Shown: positions 1 to 6,548 of the stretch, piece after piece
Position numbering within the stretch: position 1 is the first letter of the stretch
Layout of the letters: every line of letters starts with the position of its first letter
Source of the DNA: an uncultured Ilumatobacter sp.
GTDB taxonomy: Bacteria > Actinomycetota > Acidimicrobiia > Acidimicrobiales > Ilumatobacteraceae
NCBI GenBank assembly: GCA_938049325.1
Contig: CALICC010000287.1
Location: forward strand, 1-10,314
Reading direction: 5' to 3'
Length of the DNA: 10,314 nt
Notes under the pieces: model-generated
What the model was told of the DNA's origin: nothing
The model's input: the letters and a program-made list of their open reading frames with translations, nothing else
Databases searched by the model: none
Translations under genes and position numbers: made by a program

Positions 1-417
1 GGGCTTGATCGGTTCAACGCCGACGGCCTGCATCTCTACACGACACTCGAGCCTTGTCTCATGTGCGCCGCGACCGCAATGCAACTCAAGGTCACCAGGG
101 TGCACTTCGCCGTGGCCGACGAGTTCTACGCTGGAATGGACGACCTCTGGCCACAGTTCGAGATCACGGCGCATCGCCAGCCGACGTCGGTCGGTCCTCT
201 TCCGAGCCCACTCGACCGGTTTGCTCGGCTCCTCCCGATGGTGTTCACACTTCGGCATTTCCCGGGACGCGCAGCGGAGCAGTTGGCCCGCCAGCGGCAT
301 CCGGAGTTGGCGGCGATTGTCGACTCGCTTCGCGCGGACAACGTCTTCGACGACATCGTGGCGGAGGGGTCCGTCGTTGACGCTCTCGCGCACCTGGCGC
401 CACGTCTGGACTACTGA
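1..417 (+). CDS. Deaminase-fold protein (CMP/dCMP or tRNA-adenosine deaminase-like), 5' end missing
   Basis: The frame is open from base 1, so the N-terminus lies outside the window; 138 residues remain before the TGA at 415-417. Visible residues 14-24 read TTLEPCLMCAA, the PCxxC zinc-ligand motif of the cytidine/deoxycytidylate/TadA deaminase superfamily, with Cys19 and Cys22 as two zinc ligands. The first motif (H-A-E), which supplies the third ligand and the proton shuttle, would be upstream and cannot be checked. Members of the superfamily hydrolytically deaminate cytosine, adenine or guanine bases, free or in tRNA. The tail after the zinc motif is about 116 residues, longer than the roughly 75 in E. 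coli TadA. It continues into a helical region (about 65-135) that I do not recognise, so a housekeeping TadA is unlikely and the substrate is unknown. The 3' end overlaps the convergent membrane-protein gene by 7 bp. Confidence 0.8.
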   Translation, partial: GLDRFNADGLHLYTTLEPCLMCAATAMQLKVTRVHFAVADEFYAGMDDLWPQFEITAHRQPTSVGPLPSPLDRFARLLPMVFTLRHFPGRAAEQLARQRHPELAAIVDSLRADNVFDDIVAEGSVVDALAHLAPRLDY

Positions 418-1769
418 CGGTCTTGGACAACGTCCTGGTGGCGGACTTCACCGTCCGCGGATTCTCGTCCGATCGCGGGGAGTGCGACGACTGCTGCGAC
501 CGCGACGATTCCGGCGATCATCCCCCATGACCTGTAGGTGAAACCGGTGTGGAGCTGCGTGTGGTTGCGCATCACCTCGAACCAGACGAGCGGAATCAGC
601 GCCGGTGATACGAGGGTTATGCGGTCGGCGAAGCGGTGCCTGAGCTCGGCATTCGGACGTTTGATCCACGCGGTGACGATGAGGGCACCGAGGACCACGA
701 TCACAACACCTGTGAGCGGATGTTCGATCCACCTGGACCAGGTGCGTTGGATCGAATTCGTGAACGAGAAGTCGAGGGCGTCGACCTCACCGTCGAGTCG
801 TGAACCCGCGACGTCGGTGATCTCATCCACGACACTGCCGAATCCGAACACCGCTGACGCGAAGAGCCACTTCGCTGCCCACATCCAGGCCCATCCACCG
901 ATCCATCCGGTCGCCGCGATGGTGCCCGTGATGCTCAGTGTTCGTCCCGACTGCGACGGACTTGCGGCGAGGATCGCGGCGCCCACGAACATCGCCCAGG
1001 CGCCCGGAGTGATGGTGAGAATGTCGAAGAACACGAACATGGCACCGGCTGCGACCGACAGCGCTGCCAACGTGGAGGGGCGCACCGATGCGCCGAGGTT
1101 CGTGATGTGACGGTGGGCGATCCAGGTCGTGGCGAGCGCCGCGAGCGCCCCCGTTGCGTGCGGCAAGCTGCGCGGGAGATCGATCAGGTCGGTGGTCAGG
1201 AGCACGGGGAGCATCAGCGCTGCAGCGATTCGCCATCCGTGGGTCCGCGTGAGTTGGTGCGTGAGCCCAACTGTGGTGATGACGATCGCCCACAAGACGA
1301 CCATGCGTGTTGCGGCGAGTCCGACGGTGGCGATCAGCGGGCGGGTGACGACGGTGTAGCCGTGCCAATACCGGAAGTACTCGTTTGGTGTTCCGAGGCC
1401 GTTTCCTTGGCGATACTCGGCCAGAGACTTGACCGATCGCTCGCAGTTTCCCAGTGTCGGGCTGCGAACGGCATTCGTCAGGCGCGATGCATCGGCCGAA
1501 TCGCCGAGGCCCATCGTGATGCCGATGCAGTCCGTGAGGTAGTCAACCGTCGGGCCGGTGGTCGCCGGCCCGAAGTTTGCCCTGGTCAGTTGACCGGTTG
1601 CGATCGCTTCGGTGAGCGCATCGATGATCCGACCATCGGGTACGAACGAGGCCACCAGCACGCCGATGAGCCCCAAGATGGGTGCAGCGATCGCAACGGC
1701 TGCGATCGAGCGCATTCCGGACAGTTGCCGCCCGAGCGCGTCGAGGATCGATCTACTCGCGCTGCGCAT
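411..1769 (-). CDS. Uncharacterised polytopic membrane protein, possibly an envelope-glycan enzyme
   Basis: A 452-residue integral membrane protein with roughly 9-11 hydrophobic segments: about 20-44, 146-170, 178-196, 203-218, 231-249, 254-270, 278-305, 352-368, 384-402 and 413-432. A polar loop of about 100 residues (45-145), probably outside the membrane, holds Cys81 and Cys109. Near its end is the motif RYWHGY (133-138). Other polar patches at membrane edges are FDILT (248-252) and NHTQLHTGFTYR (402-413). From memory, similar patches (RYWHGY, FDxLT, NHxxxHxxFTYR) recur in a widespread unnamed family of bacterial multi-helix proteins, but I cannot confirm this. The arrangement resembles GT-C glycosyltransferases or polymerases, though no diagnostic motif proves an enzyme. 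The gene lies 39 bp downstream of the methyltransferase on the same strand, probably in one transcript. No clear ribosome-binding site precedes the ATG at 1769; Met19 (1715) is a shorter alternative. Confidence 0.85.
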   Translation of the reverse strand: MRSASRSILDALGRQLSGMRSIAAVAIAAPILGLIGVLVASFVPDGRIIDALTEAIATGQLTRANFGPATTGPTVDYLTDCIGITMGLGDSADASRLTNAVRSPTLGNCERSVKSLAEYRQGNGLGTPNEYFRYWHGYTVVTRPLIATVGLAATRMVVLWAIVITTVGLTHQLTRTHGWRIAAALMLPVLLTTDLIDLPRSLPHATGALAALATTWIAHRHITNLGASVRPSTLAALSVAAGAMFVFFDILTITPGAWAMFVGAAILAASPSQSGRTLSITGTIAATGWIGGWAWMWAAKWLFASAVFGFGSVVDEITDVAGSRLDGEVDALDFSFTNSIQRTWSRWIEHPLTGVVIVVLGALIVTAWIKRPNAELRHRFADRITLVSPALIPLVWFEVMRNHTQLHTGFTYRSWGMIAGIVAVAAVVALPAIGRESADGEVRHQDVVQDRQ

Positions 1770-1808
1770 CGTCGAAGTCTAAGGAGTCGCTCGAGTGCGG
1801 TACGTGCG

Positions 1809-2417
1809 TCAGACGCGTTCGAGCCGGGTGACGAAGTGGAGGTTGCGCTCGAACAGCGGCTTGACGATGGTCGGGTAGAGATCGATTGCCTCGTTGGTTT
1901 CGCGCTGAGCGAGCTGTGCTTGGGACCACAGCTCTGACCACTCGTGCCGACTCAGGTATCGCCCGTCGCGCCCGACGCCGAATTGACGATTGCCGACCCA
2001 GTCCATCGCGGAGAGCACGAAGCGTTGCCACCGGCTCTCGGCGTAGTGGTCTTTGACGACGATCCCACGGCGTGCGACGCGGCGCGCCTCGCCCACGACG
2101 CGAGCCGGATCGGCGGCGTGGTGGAGCACGTCGATCACAATCGCCCACTCGAATGAGTCGTCCGCGAAGGGCAGGGTCAATCCGTCGAACATCGTCAGCT
2201 CGATCGCGCAGTCGTCTCGTGCGAGTGTCTCGACACCCACGACGTCGTGTCCGGCAGCGGCCAGTGCCGCGCTGATCTCACCGCTGCCGCAGCCGATATC
2301 GAGAATCCTGCTGCCGGCAGGGAGTTGTGCCAGCAGTGCGTCGACCAGCCGATTGCGTCGTCGATCGAACACCAACGAGCGGTGGAGCCGTCGATGGACC
2401 TTGGCAGCCATACTCAT
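1809..2417 (-). CDS. SAM-dependent class I methyltransferase
   Basis: A 202-residue protein with the Rossmann-type fold of class I methyltransferases (Methyltransf_11-like). Motif I is ILDIGCGSG (38-46), which binds S-adenosylmethionine. Glu63 in GVE ends strand 2, where it would hold the ribose hydroxyls, and Asp78 in MFDG sits in the motif III position. VIDVLHHAADP (94-104) corresponds to the motif IV region. No membrane segment or signal peptide is visible, so it should be cytoplasmic. The acceptor cannot be read from the sequence. The neighbours (a sugar-lipid type glycosyltransferase and a polytopic membrane protein) suggest methylation of a glycan, lipid or other envelope precursor, which is inference. 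It is the first gene of a leftward pair with the membrane protein. The chosen ATG (2415-2417) is followed by a second ATG two codons later; neither has a good Shine-Dalgarno sequence. It is divergent from the GT2 gene with a 27-bp gap. Confidence 0.88.
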   Translation of the reverse strand: MSMAAKVHRRLHRSLVFDRRRNRLVDALLAQLPAGSRILDIGCGSGEISAALAAAGHDVVGVETLARDDCAIELTMFDGLTLPFADDSFEWAIVIDVLHHAADPARVVGEARRVARRGIVVKDHYAESRWQRFVLSAMDWVGNRQFGVGRDGRYLSRHEWSELWSQAQLAQRETNEAIDLYPTIVKPLFERNLHFVTRLERV

Positions 2418-2444
2418 TGATGTGGACTTGGTCGACTTACTGGC
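2418..2444. promoter_or_regulatory. Very short divergent intergenic region
   Basis: Only 27 bp separate the start codons of the methyltransferase (leftward) and the GT2 glycosyltransferase (rightward). Neither strand shows a convincing -10/-35 pair or a Shine-Dalgarno sequence, so promoters must extend into the opposite genes or one annotated start is too far upstream. If the glycosyltransferase starts at the in-frame GTG 2484 instead of ATG 2445, the gap grows to 66 bp, a more usual size. Confidence 0.4.
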
Positions 2445-3650
2445 ATGACTTCCGAACCTACCAACGAGCAGCGTCGCGAACGGGTGAGTACGCCGCGGCC
2501 GGGAGGTGTTGAGCTCACCGTCTTGATGCCGTGTCTCGACGAAGCTGAAACACTCCAGGTGTGCATTGACAAAGCCACAGCGTCAGCCACGTCGCTGGGG
2601 GTCGACTACGAGATCGTCATCGCCGACAACGGCAGCTCTGACGGATCCCAGGACATCGCCCGCGATGCGGGAGCGATCGTCATCGATGTCGGCACGCCCG
2701 GGTACGGCGCGGCGCTTCGCGCTGGCATCGAAGCGGCGTGTGGAGAGTTCGTGATCATGGCCGACTCCGACGACAGCTACGCGCTCGACGACCTCGATCC
2801 ATTCGTGAGCTCATTGCGCGATGGGGCCGATCTCGTACTGGGGAATCGATTCGCGGGCGGCATCGCGCCGGGAGCGATGCCGTGGTTGCATCGTCGCCTC
2901 GGCAACCCAGTGCTCTCGTTCGTGGGTCGTCGTCTTTTCGGTTCCGATCTCGGCGACTTTCACTGTGGAATGCGCGGGTTTCGTCGACAGGCGATCGCCG
3001 ATCTCGATCTTCGAACGACCGGTATGGAGTTTGCGAGCGAGATGGTTGTCCGCGCGTCGCTCGACGAGCTCGACATCCGCGAGGTCCCGACCACGCTGCA
3101 GCCTGATGGGAGAACGCGGCAACCGCACCTGCGCACGTGGCGCGACGGTTGGCGCCACCTTCGGTTTCTCATGTTGTTCTCGCCGCGTTGGCTTCTGCTG
3201 ATGCCCGGATTCGCGATGGTGGCGGTCGGACTGGTTGCGATGGGAATATTGCTGCCCGGCCCAGTACGGATCGGATCGATCGCATTCGACGTCCATGCGC
3301 TCGTCTACGCCCACCTCGCCATAATCGTTGGCTGCAACGCTGTGTTCCTCGCTTGTTTTGTGCGCGTCTACGCCACGCGCACTGGATTGTTACCTGAGCG
3401 CGACCGTTTGGTGGGTTTGCTTGAACGGTTGAGCCTCGAACGCGTTCTTGTGAGCGGAATCGTGCTCGTGCTTGCCGGGCTCGGCGGGTCGATCGGAGCG
3501 ATTGCCGTCTGGGGTGCCGAGTCGTTCAGTGACCTCGACGCATCGGAGACGATGCGATTGGTGATTCCTTCGGTCACCGCCGTCGCCGTTGGAGGCGAGC
3601 TCATGTTGGCGAGCTTCGTCATCGGCGTCCTCAACATCGAGCGCCGTTAG
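2445..3650 (+). CDS. GT2 family glycosyltransferase, polyprenyl-phosphate sugar synthase type, membrane anchored
   Basis: A 401-residue protein with an N-terminal GT-A catalytic domain (about 22-235) and a C-terminal membrane domain. The start of the fold is VLMPCLDEAETL (26-37). The nucleotide-binding acidic position is ADNGSSDGS (60-68), and the metal-binding DxD is at Asp107-Ser-Asp109 in MADSDDSY. CGMRGFRR (174-181) matches the conserved segment of the dolichyl/polyprenyl-phosphate mannose or glucose synthase group. Four hydrophobic segments follow at about 247-269, 287-310, 335-357 and 372-397. Enzymes of this group transfer a sugar from a nucleotide donor to a polyprenyl phosphate at the inner face of the membrane, making a lipid-linked donor for extracytoplasmic glycosylation. 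The particular sugar cannot be told. ATG 2445 lacks a ribosome-binding site, and GTG 2484 (residue 14, just before the fold) is a reasonable alternative. It probably works with the divergent methyltransferase and membrane protein. Confidence 0.88.
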   Translation: MTSEPTNEQRRERVSTPRPGGVELTVLMPCLDEAETLQVCIDKATASATSLGVDYEIVIADNGSSDGSQDIARDAGAIVIDVGTPGYGAALRAGIEAACGEFVIMADSDDSYALDDLDPFVSSLRDGADLVLGNRFAGGIAPGAMPWLHRRLGNPVLSFVGRRLFGSDLGDFHCGMRGFRRQAIADLDLRTTGMEFASEMVVRASLDELDIREVPTTLQPDGRTRQPHLRTWRDGWRHLRFLMLFSPRWLLLMPGFAMVAVGLVAMGILLPGPVRIGSIAFDVHALVYAHLAIIVGCNAVFLACFVRVYATRTGLLPERDRLVGLLERLSLERVLVSGIVLVLAGLGGSIGAIAVWGAESFSDLDASETMRLVIPSVTAVAVGGELMLASFVIGVLNIERR

Positions 3651-3686
3651 CCATCCACTCGACGTGTTGCTCGACGCGAATCGGTG

Positions 3687-3698
3687 CCGAGGCCTCGG
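3687..3698. repeat. 12-bp perfect palindrome upstream of the beta-oxidation gene
   Basis: CCGAGGCCTCGG reads identically on both strands and ends 18 bp before the preferred ATG at 3717, inside a 66-bp gap. It is placed where an operator could act, but it is short and GC-rich, so it may be chance. No clear -10/-35 pair accompanies it. If translation began at GTG 3684 the palindrome would be coding. Confidence 0.3.
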
Positions 3699-3716
3699 GT
3701 TTGGTTGACTTGTCCG

Positions 3717-5825
3717 ATGGCCGAACCCATCGAAGTCTCCGAATCAGTCAGCCTCGACCGCGAAACGGTCGACGGCGTCGACGTCGCCCTCGTCATCGTG
3801 AACAATCCGCCGGTGAACGCGCTGAGCTGGCACGTTCGTCAGGGCCTCTTCGAGGCGATGACGCAGGCGACCGATTCGGGCGCTCAAGCGATCGTCGTGG
3901 TCTGTGAAGGCCGCACGTTCATCGCCGGTGCCGACATCAGCGAGTTCGGCGGTGGCGCGCCGAATGCGGCCAGTCTGCAAGACGTCCAGAGCGCCATGGA
4001 AGACGCACCGGTTCCGGTCATCGCGGCCATTCACGGCACGGCGCTGGGCGGCGGCCTCGAGGTGGCGTTGTGTGCGCACTACCGAGTGTCTGTTGCATCA
4101 GCGAAGTTCGGGCTCCCTGAAGTGAACCTGGGGTTGCTTCCCGGTGCGGGTGGAACGCAGCGGCTGCCCCGGCTCGTGGGGGTCCCCAAGGCGCTCGAGA
4201 TGATGACGACCGGCCGCCACATCGGCAGCGCCGAAGCGCGCGAAGGCGGCCTCGTCGACGACGTCGTCGAGGGCGACACCGATGCGTTGCGTGGTGCTGC
4301 ATTGGCGTTCGCTGCCAAGGCAGTGAACGACGCAATGCCGCGCGTGCGAGTGCGTGACCGCAACGAACTCGTCGAGGCTCACAAGGGTGATGAGCGGATC
4401 TTCGCGGACTTCCGCAAGAGCATCGCCCGCAAGACCCGCGGATTCCTCGCTCCCGAATACAACATCCAGTGCATCGAGGCGGCGGCAAATCAGCCGTTCG
4501 AGGAGGGTCTCAAGACCGAAGGCAAGCTCTTCATGGAGCTGATGACGGGTCCACAGTCGGCCGCGCAGCGCTACTACTTCTTCGCTGAGCGCGCCGCCAA
4601 CAAGATCCCCGACATTCCCAAAGACACACCGCTCATCGATGTCAAGCATGTCGGTGTGCTCGGTGCGGGCACGATGGGTGGCGGCATCGCGATGAACTTC
4701 GCGAACGTGGGTATCCCCGTCACCATCGTCGAACGCGATCAAGCATCGCTCGACAAGGGCCTCGCGGTGGTGCGCAAGAACTACGAGCGGTCGCGCTCAA
4801 CCACTGCCGAGCAGGTCGAAGAGCGAATGGGCCTCATCACAGGCTCCACCAGCAAGCAGGACTTCGCCGACTGTGACATGGTGATCGAAGCCGTGTTCGA
4901 GGACATGGATCTGAAGAAGTCGATCTTCAAGGAGCTCGACGAGATCTGCAAGCCGGGTGCGCTGCTCGCGTCGAACACCTCGGCGCTCGACGTCAACGAG
5001 ATCGCCGCCGTCACCAGCCGCCCCGAGAGTGTGATCGGCATGCACTTCTTCAGCCCTGCCAACGTGATGAAGCTGCTCGAAAACGTGCGTGGCGACAAGT
5101 CGTCCGACACGGTCGTGGCGACCACGATGGCCATCGGCAAGAAGATCGGCAAGGTCTCCACCATGGTCGGGGTGTGCCCCGGATTCGTCGGCAACCGGAT
5201 GCTGTTCATGCGTGGCGCAGAAGCCGAGCGAATGCTGCTCGAAGGCGCCACACCAGCTCAGGTCGACAAGGTGCTGTTCGATTTCGGGTTCCCGATGGGG
5301 CCGTTCTCGATGAGCGATCTCGCCGGGCTCGACATCGGCTGGAAAGAGGAGCAGTCGTCATCGTCGACGATCCGCGAAGTGCTGTGCGAGAACGGTCGTC
5401 GTGGTCAGAAGAACGGTATGGGCTACTACACGTATGACCCCGAGACGCGGGCGGCGACGCCCGATGCCGAGGTCGAGCAACTGATCAAGAACTTCGCGAT
5501 CGGCAAGGGCATCGAGCAGCGTGAGGTGAGCGATCAGGAAGTGCTCGAACGCTGCCTGTACCCAATGATCAACGAAGGCGCGAAGATCCTCGAAGAGAAG
5601 ATCGCCATCCGCGGCAGCGACATCGACGTCGTGTGGGTCAACGGTTACGGCTGGCCGGTCTACCGCGGTGGGCCGATGCACTGGGCCGACTCTGTCGGGC
5701 TTGCCGAGATCGCGTCGAAGATCGAGGAGTACAGCGCGTCGCTCGGCGGCAAGCACTGGGATCTCAGCCCCTTGCTGAAGTCACTCGCCGAGTCCGGCGG
5801 GCAACTCCAGACCTACACCAGCTGA
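3717..5825 (+). CDS. Bifunctional enoyl-CoA hydratase / 3-hydroxyacyl-CoA dehydrogenase (FadB/FadJ type)
   Basis: This fused enzyme performs the second and third steps of fatty-acid beta-oxidation: hydration of trans-2-enoyl-CoA, then NAD-dependent oxidation of 3-hydroxyacyl-CoA. From ATG 3717 it is 702 residues, near the usual 700-730. The N-terminal crotonase domain (about 10-200) has the oxyanion-hole segment AGADI (70-74), GGGLE with Glu115 and LPEVNLG with Glu135, matching catalytic Glu119/Glu139 of E. coli FadB. The NAD-binding domain begins near 311 with GAGTMGGG (316-323). HFFSP carries His443, and Glu455 lies 12 residues on, as in the FadB His450/Glu462 pair. Two 3HCDH C-terminal domains follow (about 488-575 and 610-695), the second with YRGGPMHWAD (649-658). 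All key residues are present. An in-frame GTG at 3684 would add 11 unconserved-looking residues; neither start has a good ribosome-binding site. No thiolase (FadA) gene follows; the next gene is convergent, 16 bp away. Confidence 0.95.
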   Translation: MAEPIEVSESVSLDRETVDGVDVALVIVNNPPVNALSWHVRQGLFEAMTQATDSGAQAIVVVCEGRTFIAGADISEFGGGAPNAASLQDVQSAMEDAPVPVIAAIHGTALGGGLEVALCAHYRVSVASAKFGLPEVNLGLLPGAGGTQRLPRLVGVPKALEMMTTGRHIGSAEAREGGLVDDVVEGDTDALRGAALAFAAKAVNDAMPRVRVRDRNELVEAHKGDERIFADFRKSIARKTRGFLAPEYNIQCIEAAANQPFEEGLKTEGKLFMELMTGPQSAAQRYYFFAERAANKIPDIPKDTPLIDVKHVGVLGAGTMGGGIAMNFANVGIPVTIVERDQASLDKGLAVVRKNYERSRSTTAEQVEERMGLITGSTSKQDFADCDMVIEAVFEDMDLKKSIFKELDEICKPGALLASNTSALDVNEIAAVTSRPESVIGMHFFSPANVMKLLENVRGDKSSDTVVATTMAIGKKIGKVSTMVGVCPGFVGNRMLFMRGAEAERMLLEGATPAQVDKVLFDFGFPMGPFSMSDLAGLDIGWKEEQSSSSTIREVLCENGRRGQKNGMGYYTYDPETRAATPDAEVEQLIKNFAIGKGIEQREVSDQEVLERCLYPMINEGAKILEEKIAIRGSDIDVVWVNGYGWPVYRGGPMHWADSVGLAEIASKIEEYSASLGGKHWDLSPLLKSLAESGGQLQTYTS

Positions 5826-5841
5826 CGAACGGCGATCAGGG

Positions 5842-6477
5842 TCAGCGGGGTCGGAACCCGTCGAGCATCAGCGTGCACAGAGCGTCGATCACGACATCGA
5901 TCGTCGGACCTTGCTCGCCCGTGATGTGATCGAGCGTTGGCGTCAGGGCCACGAGGCCCTGCATCGTGGCCCAACACATGGTCGCGGCGTTGTCGACATC
6001 GAGGGCGGGGTTGATTTCGTCGCGCAACGCCTCCACCGATTCGATGAGCCGCATCATTGCCTCGGTGCCGTGATGTTGGAGGTCGGGATCGTCCTCGTTC
6101 AGCAGGTCGTTCTGGAAGATCACAGCAAAGTGACCGGGTGACTCGAGCGCCGTGTTGACGTATGCCCGGCCGCAGTTCCTCAAACGCTGAACGGGGTCGA
6201 CTTCTTCCGATGCCGCTGCGAGCGCCGCTGCCAGGCGCTCGAAGCCTTCGGCGGCAAGCGATGTGAGCAGGCCGCGCGTGTCGCCGAAGTGGTGAGCCGG
6301 TGCCGCGTGCGATACCCCCGCGCGCCGAGCGACCTCGCGCAGACTGAACCCTGCGGGACCGCGTTCGCCGACGAGGTCGGCGGCAGCCGAACGGAGCGCC
6401 GCGGGCAGATTGCGGTGGTGATACGGCTTTGTCTGCTCAGCTGCCGGAGGTCGGTCGCTCGCCGTGTCTTTCACCAC
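5842..6477 (-). CDS. TetR-family transcriptional regulator with WHG-type C-terminal domain
   Basis: A DNA-binding repressor-type protein of 211 residues. The N-terminal helix-turn-helix is at about 45-65 (FSLREVARRAGVSHAAPAHHF), preceded by YHHRNLPAALRSAA (19-32), typical of the WHG subgroup. The C-terminal ligand and dimer domain includes WATMQGLVAL (169-178), which fits the W-x-x-x-x-G-L signature of TetR_C WHG domains. It is divergent from the RND exporter across a 70-bp gap full of repeats, the standard layout of a repressor controlling a pump. The inducer is unknown; a lipid, acyl-CoA or amphiphile is plausible from the neighbours. The start is ambiguous because two GTG codons are adjacent. 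GTG 6477 would fit a leaderless mRNA from a TAAGAT -10 element. GTG 6474 has GAGG at a better spacing of about 5 nt. The 3' end is 16 bp from the end of the convergent beta-oxidation gene. Confidence 0.92.
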   Translation of the reverse strand: MVKDTASDRPPAAEQTKPYHHRNLPAALRSAAADLVGERGPAGFSLREVARRAGVSHAAPAHHFGDTRGLLTSLAAEGFERLAAALAAASEEVDPVQRLRNCGRAYVNTALESPGHFAVIFQNDLLNEDDPDLQHHGTEAMMRLIESVEALRDEINPALDVDNAATMCWATMQGLVALTPTLDHITGEQGPTIDVVIDALCTLMLDGFRPR

Positions 6478-6483
6478 GTCCTC

Positions 6484-6489
6484 ATCTTA
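6484..6489 (-). promoter_or_regulatory. Candidate -10 element for the TetR gene
   Basis: On the minus strand these bases read TAAGAT, a good TANNNT element. Six bases separate it from GTG 6477, the same geometry as the transporter promoter on the other strand, so the transcript could be leaderless. The -35 is poor: AAGACA at 6514-6509 with a 19-bp spacer is the best I see. It would lie within the repeats, consistent with autoregulation. Confidence 0.4.
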
Positions 6490-6512
6490 GTCTTGACAGC
6501 GGAAAGTTTGTC

Positions 6513-6546
6513 TTGACAACGGAAAGATCAAACTTTACGTTGTCAA
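6513..6546. promoter_or_regulatory. Probable TetR operator: 34-bp near-perfect palindrome
   Basis: Pairing outward from the centre between 6529 and 6530, 14 of 17 base pairs are complementary, including an unbroken outer arm of nine (TTGACAACG / CGTTGTCAA) and an inner GAAAG-type arm (6523-6526 with 6533-6536). It covers the -35, spacer and -10 of the exporter promoter, so a bound regulator would block RNA polymerase. The length suits one large site or a pair of TetR dimers. That the neighbouring TetR protein is the ligand is inferred from position. Confidence 0.75.
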
Positions 6547-6548
6547 CA
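6513..6548 (+). promoter_or_regulatory. Promoter of the RND exporter, predicted leaderless start
   Basis: The -35 TTGACA at 6513-6518 is a perfect consensus. After a 17-bp spacer comes TACGTT at 6536-6541, a fair TANNNT -10. Six further bases lead to the A of ATG at 6548, so the expected transcription start is the start codon itself. No Shine-Dalgarno sequence precedes this ATG, which agrees with a leaderless mRNA, common in actinobacteria. A second TTGACA at 6493-6498 has no -10 at the right distance. Confidence 0.7.

Noticed and set aside
1781..1878. AAGGAG followed 8 bases later by GTG 1795, opening a 27-codon plus-strand frame
   Set aside because: The ribosome-site spacing is good, but the peptide is short, Arg-rich and antisense to the 3' end of the methyltransferase gene. 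There is no promoter or other support.
1107..1937. Long plus-strand open frame (276 codons) opposite the membrane protein and methyltransferase
   Set aside because: It is antisense to two convincing genes. Its translation is rich in Arg, Asp, Cys and Gly with no domain or membrane pattern, as expected of a shadow frame in GC-rich DNA.
3684..3716. GTG 3684 as the start of the beta-oxidation enzyme
   Set aside because: It would add 11 residues that precede the normal N-terminus and run through the palindrome. ATG 3717 gives a protein of usual length, though the choice is not certain.
4098..4742. Minus-strand open frame of 214 codons opposite the beta-oxidation gene
   Set aside because: The plus strand encodes intact catalytic motifs here. 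The antisense product shows no family features.
6493..6498. First TTGACA as a second exporter -35
   Set aside because: At a 17-bp spacing it meets CAACGG, which is not a -10 element. It is better explained as part of the repeat unit.
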